From positions 7,762 to 71,761 of the forward strand of contig CAKOKS010000004.1 of assembly GCA_934095845.1 (NCBI GenBank): a stretch of DNA of 64,000 nucleotides, written 5' to 3'. The number at the start of each line of letters is the position of its first letter. Position 1 is the first letter of the stretch. The position numbers and the translations under genes are program-made. Below, one piece after another: positions 59,851 through 64,000 of this stretch. The stretch is from an uncultured Bacilli bacterium. Its GTDB lineage: Bacteria; Bacillota_I; Bacilli_A; RF39; UBA660. Below the pieces are notes generated by a model that was not told where the DNA came from, made no database searches, and worked only from the letters and a program-made list of their open reading frames with translations.

Positions 59851-62142
59851 ATGAAAGAGAAAGTTGAAGAGTATTTTTTAAATCATAAGAAGTTAGTAAG
59901 CATTAAAGATTTAAAAAATTATTTAGGTCTAAAAATAGATGATTTAGGTGAGTTAATAGATATTTTGTATGAGCTTGAATGTGAAGGTAAAATTATTGGT
60001 AATGATGATTTATTATATATGCATGTTCCAGAAGAATATATTTATAAATTTGGAACTGTACAGAAATCTTCAAAATCAAAAAAATATATAAAGTTAAGTA
60101 GAGGTAAAACAGCTATGATAACTGGTGATACTTCTTCTTTAAATAGTGGAGATAAAGTATTTTTTGAATTATCCAAAAGTGATAAAAATAAAAAATTATT
60201 TAATGCCAAAATTGTTAGAATCGTAAAAAAAATTGATGAAGACATAAATTACTTAACAAAAGCAGTTATTGATAAGGATTTTAATAGAGGAATGTTTTTT
60301 GTAACAATTAATAAAGAAAGAATATACATACCTGATCAATATATAAATGATGCAAATATTTTTGATGAAGTAAGTGTAAGAATTAAAGGAGATAAGAAAA
60401 ATAAATATGCAGTAGTTGAAAATATTATTAAAAGAAAAAATAACTATGCTATATTTGAAGCAATTGAAGATAATGGAAAAATAAAAGCTAAACCAGTTTT
60501 TACTGTTGGTAAAAAAGTTATTATTGATAATTCAAACATAAAAGCAGGGGATTTATTACTTTATAAATTAGAAAAAAATAAATATGTTTTTGAAAAAGTT
60601 CTTGATGATATTGACAGTGATTTAAAAGTATATGCGATGGAATTTGGATTTGATGTTGATTTTCCTCCAAGTGTAATTGATGAAGCAGAAGAAATTGATA
60701 ATAATATAAGTAAAGAAGAAATACTTAGAAGAATAGATCTTACTAATTTAGAAACTTTTACAATAGATTCAGAATATTCTAAAGATTTAGATGATGCTGT
60801 TTCTTTAGAAAAAGATGGAGATAATTATATCTTATATGTTTCTATTGCTGATGTTTCATATTATGTTAAACCTGGAAGTAATTTATATAATGAAGCAAGA
60901 AATAGAACTACAAGTGTATATCCTGCTAATGAAGTTATACCAATGCTTCCTCAAAAGCTTTCAAATGGTATTTGTTCTTTAAATGAAGGTGAAAAAAGAC
61001 TAGCTAAAACGGTTAAAATGATCATTAATAATAAAGGTGATGTAATAGATTATTCTGTTTTTGATAGTGTCATTAAAAGTGATAAAAAGATGAGCTATAA
61101 AAGTGTTAATGATATGTTAGATGGTAAAGTAAATCATCCTGATTATGAACCATTTATGGAAACTTTGAATAATATGAAAGAATTATCTTCAATATTAAAT
61201 GAAAAAAGATCAAAAAGAGGATGTATTAATTTTAATGTAGATGAATACGTTTATGAATTTGATGATGAAAATAGAGTTTCAAATGTTGAAGTAAGAAAAA
61301 GAGGTACTGCTGAAATTTTAATTGAAAACTTTATGTTACTAACAAATGAAATAGTTGCATCATTTATATTAAATTTGGATATGGTTGCTGCATTTAGAAA
61401 TCATGAAGCACCTAATTTAGATGAACTTTATAAAATGAGAAAGAGATTAGTTGGTTTAGGTAAATATTTAAAAACTCTTAATAATGCAACTAATCCTAAA
61501 GTGTTACAAAATATTATAAATAATATAAGTAAAAATAAAACTGAAGAAGAATGTAAAGCTGTATCTAAAATAATGTTATCATCAATGCAAAGAGCTTTCT
61601 ATGCAACTTATTGTGTTGGACATTATGGCCTTGCTTTAAATGAATATGCAACATTTACAAGTCCGATTAGAAGATTTCCTGATCTTTTAAATCATATAGT
61701 TATAGAGGCAATTATAACTGGAAACTATGAATTATTAGAATCTTGTCAAAAAGATTATGAAGGAATGTGCATGCATTCTAATGATAAAAAACTTTATGCT
61801 GATAAATTAGAAAGTTGTGTAGATGGATTACTTATGAAAGAATACTTAACTGAGATAGATGGAGAAAATATTTTAGCTAAAGTTGTATTCATGAGTAATG
61901 AAGGAGTACATATTCGAACCCAAAATGGTGGTATAAGCGGTGTAATATTATTAAAAAAAGGAAATTATTTGAAAGATAATGTGGTATACTTAAATGGTAC
62001 TAAAATTCAAATAGGTGATGAATTAGTAGTAAGAATAAAAGATGCTCAAAGAGGATTGATGGAACCATTATTTAGTTTTGTTGAATTAAATAATAAAAAT
62101 ATTAAAAAATTAGAGAAAAATAGGAGATGTAAAAATGATTAA
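59851..62142 (+). CDS. rnr: Ribonuclease R
   Basis: A 763-residue 3'-5' exoribonuclease. The N-terminal winged-helix and two cold-shock-like domains precede the RNB core: TIDSEYSKDLDDAVSLEKDG holds the catalytic Asp cluster, followed by YVSIADVSYYVKPGSNLYNE, EVIPMLPQKLSNGICSLNEG and YATFTSPIRRFPDLLNHIV. A C-terminal S1 domain starts near DGENILAKVVFMSNEGVHI. RNase R degrades structured RNA and, with tmRNA, faulty mRNA. The ATG at 59851 follows GGGGG. It overlaps thrS by eight bases and lies behind the T-box. Confidence 0.93.
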   Translation: MKEKVEEYFLNHKKLVSIKDLKNYLGLKIDDLGELIDILYELECEGKIIGNDDLLYMHVPEEYIYKFGTVQKSSKSKKYIKLSRGKTAMITGDTSSLNSGDKVFFELSKSDKNKKLFNAKIVRIVKKIDEDINYLTKAVIDKDFNRGMFFVTINKERIYIPDQYINDANIFDEVSVRIKGDKKNKYAVVENIIKRKNNYAIFEAIEDNGKIKAKPVFTVGKKVIIDNSNIKAGDLLLYKLEKNKYVFEKVLDDIDSDLKVYAMEFGFDVDFPPSVIDEAEEIDNNISKEEILRRIDLTNLETFTIDSEYSKDLDDAVSLEKDGDNYILYVSIADVSYYVKPGSNLYNEARNRTTSVYPANEVIPMLPQKLSNGICSLNEGEKRLAKTVKMIINNKGDVIDYSVFDSVIKSDKKMSYKSVNDMLDGKVNHPDYEPFMETLNNMKELSSILNEKRSKRGCINFNVDEYVYEFDDENRVSNVEVRKRGTAEILIENFMLLTNEIVASFILNLDMVAAFRNHEAPNLDELYKMRKRLVGLGKYLKTLNNATNPKVLQNIINNISKNKTEEECKAVSKIMLSSMQRAFYATYCVGHYGLALNEYATFTSPIRRFPDLLNHIVIEAIITGNYELLESCQKDYEGMCMHSNDKKLYADKLESCVDGLLMKEYLTEIDGENILAKVVFMSNEGVHIRTQNGGISGVILLKKGNYLKDNVVYLNGTKIQIGDELVVRIKDAQRGLMEPLFSFVELNNKNIKKLEKNRRCKND

Positions 62143-63898
62143 TTTTAAAGAAGATGAAGATTTAAGAAAGTTAAACCATTCTTGTGCTCATATGATGGCA
62201 CAAGCAATTAAACACCTTTATCCAAATGCATTATTTTGGGTTGGACCAGTAGTAGAAGAAGGATTTTACTATGATGTTGATTTAGGGGATAAAGTTATTA
62301 ATGAAGATGACATTGAAGCAATTTCTAAAGAAATGAAAAAAATTGCTAAAGATGGAAAAAGAATAATTAGAAATGAAATAAGTAAAGAAGAAGCTTTAGA
62401 AGAATTTAAAGATGATCCATATAAAATAGATTTAATTTCTAGAATGGATGAAGATTCAACTGTTATTTCAACTTATACTCAAGGAGATTTTACTGACCTT
62501 TGTCGTGGACCACATGTTGATACAGTTAAAGAATGTAAATATTTTAAATTAACTAAGTTTTCTGGGGCTTATTGGAAAGGCGATAGAAATAATAAGATGC
62601 TTCAAAGAATTTATGGAGTATGCTTTAGAACTGAAGAAGAACTTAATGCTTATTTAAAAGAACTTGAAGAAGCAAAAGAAAGAGATCACCGTAAATTAGG
62701 TAAAGATTTAGGTATTTATATGATGGATGATTTAGTTGGAAAAGGTCTTCCAATGTATTTACCAAATGGATATACTATATGGCATGAATTTGAAGAATAT
62801 ATTAAAGATAAAGAATTAAAACTTGGATATAAACATGTTTTAACTCCACCTTTAGGTAATGTTGAACTTTATAAGATTTCCGGACACTGGGCACATTATC
62901 AAGATAGTATGTTTCCTAAAATGGAAGTTGAAGGAGAAGAATTTGTTTTAAGGCCAATGAATTGTCCTCATCATATGATGATTTATGGAAATGAAATTCA
63001 TTCCTATCGTGATTTACCTTTACGTATTGCTGAAGTTGCAAGAGATGCAAGATATGAATCAAGTGGAAGCTTAAAGGGAATTGAACGTGTTAGAACATTC
63101 TGTCAAAATGATTCTCATATTTTCTGTACTCCAGATCAAATTGAAAGTGAGTTTAGAGGTGTTGTTGATTTAATATTAGATGTTTATAAAGAATTAAATA
63201 TTAAGAATTATCGTTTTGAACTTTCTTTAAGAGATAAAGAAGATAAAGTAAAATATCATGATGACGATGAAATGTGGGATAAAGCTGAGAATAAATTAAG
63301 AGAAGTTTTAAATGATATTGGTATTCCTTATGTTGAAAAAATTGGAGAAGCAGCATTCTATGGACCTAAACTTGATGTTCAAGTAAAACCTGCTGTAGGT
63401 AATGAATATACTTTATCTACATGTCAACTTGATTTCTGCTTACCAGCAAATTTTGATTTAAAATATGTTGATCAAGATGGAAGTAAGAAAACTCCAGTTG
63501 TAATTCATCGTGCAATTCTTGGTTCAATTGATAGATTTATTGCATTCTATCTTGAAGAAACTAAAGGAGCTTTACCACTTTGGGTAAATCCAAACCAAGT
63601 AACAATTATTCCAGTTAATAATGAATATCATTTAGATTATGCAAATAAAATTTACAATGATTTAAGAAATGAAAATATTCGTGTAAAACTAGATGACAGA
63701 GATGAAAAACTAGGTTATAAGATGAGAGAAAGTCAAATGATGAAAACTCCAATAACATTAGTTTTAGGAAATGATGAAAGAGATAACGGAACTGTTACTT
63801 TAAGACTTTATGGTAAAGAAGATAAAATCACAATGAAATTTGATGAATTTAAATCTTATTTAAAAGAAAATATTGATAAAAAAACTTATAGCTTATAA
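62135..63898 (+). CDS. thrS: Threonyl-tRNA synthetase without TGS domain
   Basis: A 587-residue class II synthetase. It starts with the editing (SAD) domain (LNHSCAHMMAQAIKHLYPNA, HVDTV), followed by the catalytic core with RPMNCPHHMM, FVLRP, RVRTFCQNDSHIFC and the C-terminal anticodon-binding domain (ITLVLGNDE). The N-terminal TGS domain of about 60 residues, present in most ThrRS of 640 residues, is missing. AGGAG upstream fits the ATG at 62135. It probably is regulated by the T-box ahead of rnr. Confidence 0.93.
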   Translation: MINFKEDEDLRKLNHSCAHMMAQAIKHLYPNALFWVGPVVEEGFYYDVDLGDKVINEDDIEAISKEMKKIAKDGKRIIRNEISKEEALEEFKDDPYKIDLISRMDEDSTVISTYTQGDFTDLCRGPHVDTVKECKYFKLTKFSGAYWKGDRNNKMLQRIYGVCFRTEEELNAYLKELEEAKERDHRKLGKDLGIYMMDDLVGKGLPMYLPNGYTIWHEFEEYIKDKELKLGYKHVLTPPLGNVELYKISGHWAHYQDSMFPKMEVEGEEFVLRPMNCPHHMMIYGNEIHSYRDLPLRIAEVARDARYESSGSLKGIERVRTFCQNDSHIFCTPDQIESEFRGVVDLILDVYKELNIKNYRFELSLRDKEDKVKYHDDDEMWDKAENKLREVLNDIGIPYVEKIGEAAFYGPKLDVQVKPAVGNEYTLSTCQLDFCLPANFDLKYVDQDGSKKTPVVIHRAILGSIDRFIAFYLEETKGALPLWVNPNQVTIIPVNNEYHLDYANKIYNDLRNENIRVKLDDRDEKLGYKMRESQMMKTPITLVLGNDERDNGTVTLRLYGKEDKITMKFDEFKSYLKENIDKKTYSL

Positions 63899-63901
63899 GA
63901 T

Positions 63902-63966
63902 AAACTACTAACATTATGTTAGTAGTTTCAGACTGTTGACAAAATAAATTTTGTTAATAGTCTTTT
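63902..63966 (+). terminator. Double hairpin terminator after thrS
   Basis: A first stem AAACTACTAAC / GTTAGTAGTTT (63902-63928) is followed by a second, GACTGTTGACAAAA / TTTTGTTAATAGTC (63931-63962), with a T run. The second is the better terminator. The remaining bases to the window end show nothing coding. Confidence 0.75.
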
Positions 63967-64000
63967 TATTTAAAAAGAAATGTTATATAATTGAGATGTA

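Noticed and set aside
63931..63966. Promoter from the TTGACA at 63936
   Set aside because: No -10 box lies at 16-18 bases; the TTGACA is part of the terminator stem.
1..64000. Reverse transcriptase or template repeat of a diversity-generating retroelement
   Set aside because: No ORF has a YxDD-type polymerase motif, and none of the longer non-coding stretches resembles the variable ends of the lectin-like genes.
1..64000. CRISPR array, tRNA or rRNA genes, insertion sequences
   Set aside because: No regularly spaced repeats, cloverleaf with CCA-end context, rRNA-like segments or transposase motifs were found on either strand.

Overview
The window is very AT-rich DNA densely packed with genes, mostly on the + strand, with Shine-Dalgarno sites, TTGACA/TATAAT promoters and intrinsic terminators. 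T-box leaders, a YlxR-NusA-IF2-RbfA operon, YtgP-type MurJ, YtxH, TmcAL and two sporulation-type proteins (Cse60-like, CotY/CotZ-like) point to a low-GC Bacillota, probably an uncultured gut Bacilli lineage near the Mollicutes branch (RF39/RFN20/Erysipelotrichales-like). The lineage is inference. Every gene called here stops with TAA or TAG and none with TGA, while Trp is encoded by TGG.

Layout. 1-3.6 kb: end of a cadherin-like surface protein, then Tad-type pseudopilins, a CpaE-like protein and a VirB2-like small membrane protein. 3.7-8.9 kb: Cse60-like, MurJ, TrmB, a lipoprotein and an envelope gene cluster. 9-12.8 kb: two tandem ABC-FtsX fusions. 12.8-17.7 kb: T-box, HAD hydrolase, TyrS, a cysteine-less membrane-tethered PTS EIIB-like protein, RDD protein and YidD. 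17.7-19.4 kb: a duplicated cassette with a 25-residue hydrophobic peptide, an antisense RNA and a TasA-like/DUF6273 surface protein. 19.4-24.1 kb: TmcAL, RodA-like, phosphoesterase and CPBP protease. 24.1-28.8 kb: the Tad motor (two CpaB-like, CpaF, TadB, TadC). 28.9-35.2 kb: four FGE/C-type-lectin-like surface paralogs and one TasA-like partner. 35.3-44.6 kb: fmt, pgsA, a two-module Gly-rich adhesin and rimP-nusA-ylxR-infB-rbfA. 44.7-48.8 kb: another surface lectin-like protein, an AAA ATPase bracketed by palindromic repeats and a membrane-anchored protein. 48.8-50.2 kb: truB and a CotY/CotZ-like coat gene. 50.3-53.4 kb: an amidoligase/gamma-glutamylcyclotransferase operon. 53.4-54.9 kb: second copy of the 17.7-kb cassette without the peptide. 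55-64 kb: DUF3603-like, LemA-like, sortase, a possible degenerate RNB protein, and a threonine T-box driving rnr-thrS.

Together the accessory genes describe a cell-surface programme: Tad pili, a sortase, TasA-like fibre/anchor proteins and many lectin-fold displays with divergent C-termini. Three surface loci share the same promoter-leader arrangement. The two most unusual items are (i) the peptide/antisense-RNA locus at 17.8-18.1 kb, whose 5' element can pair either with its own 3' UTR or with the ribosome binding site, plus a solo copy of the antisense RNA 35 kb away, and (ii) the mosaic lectin-like paralog family. No reverse transcriptase, template repeat, CRISPR array, tRNA, rRNA or transposase was seen.
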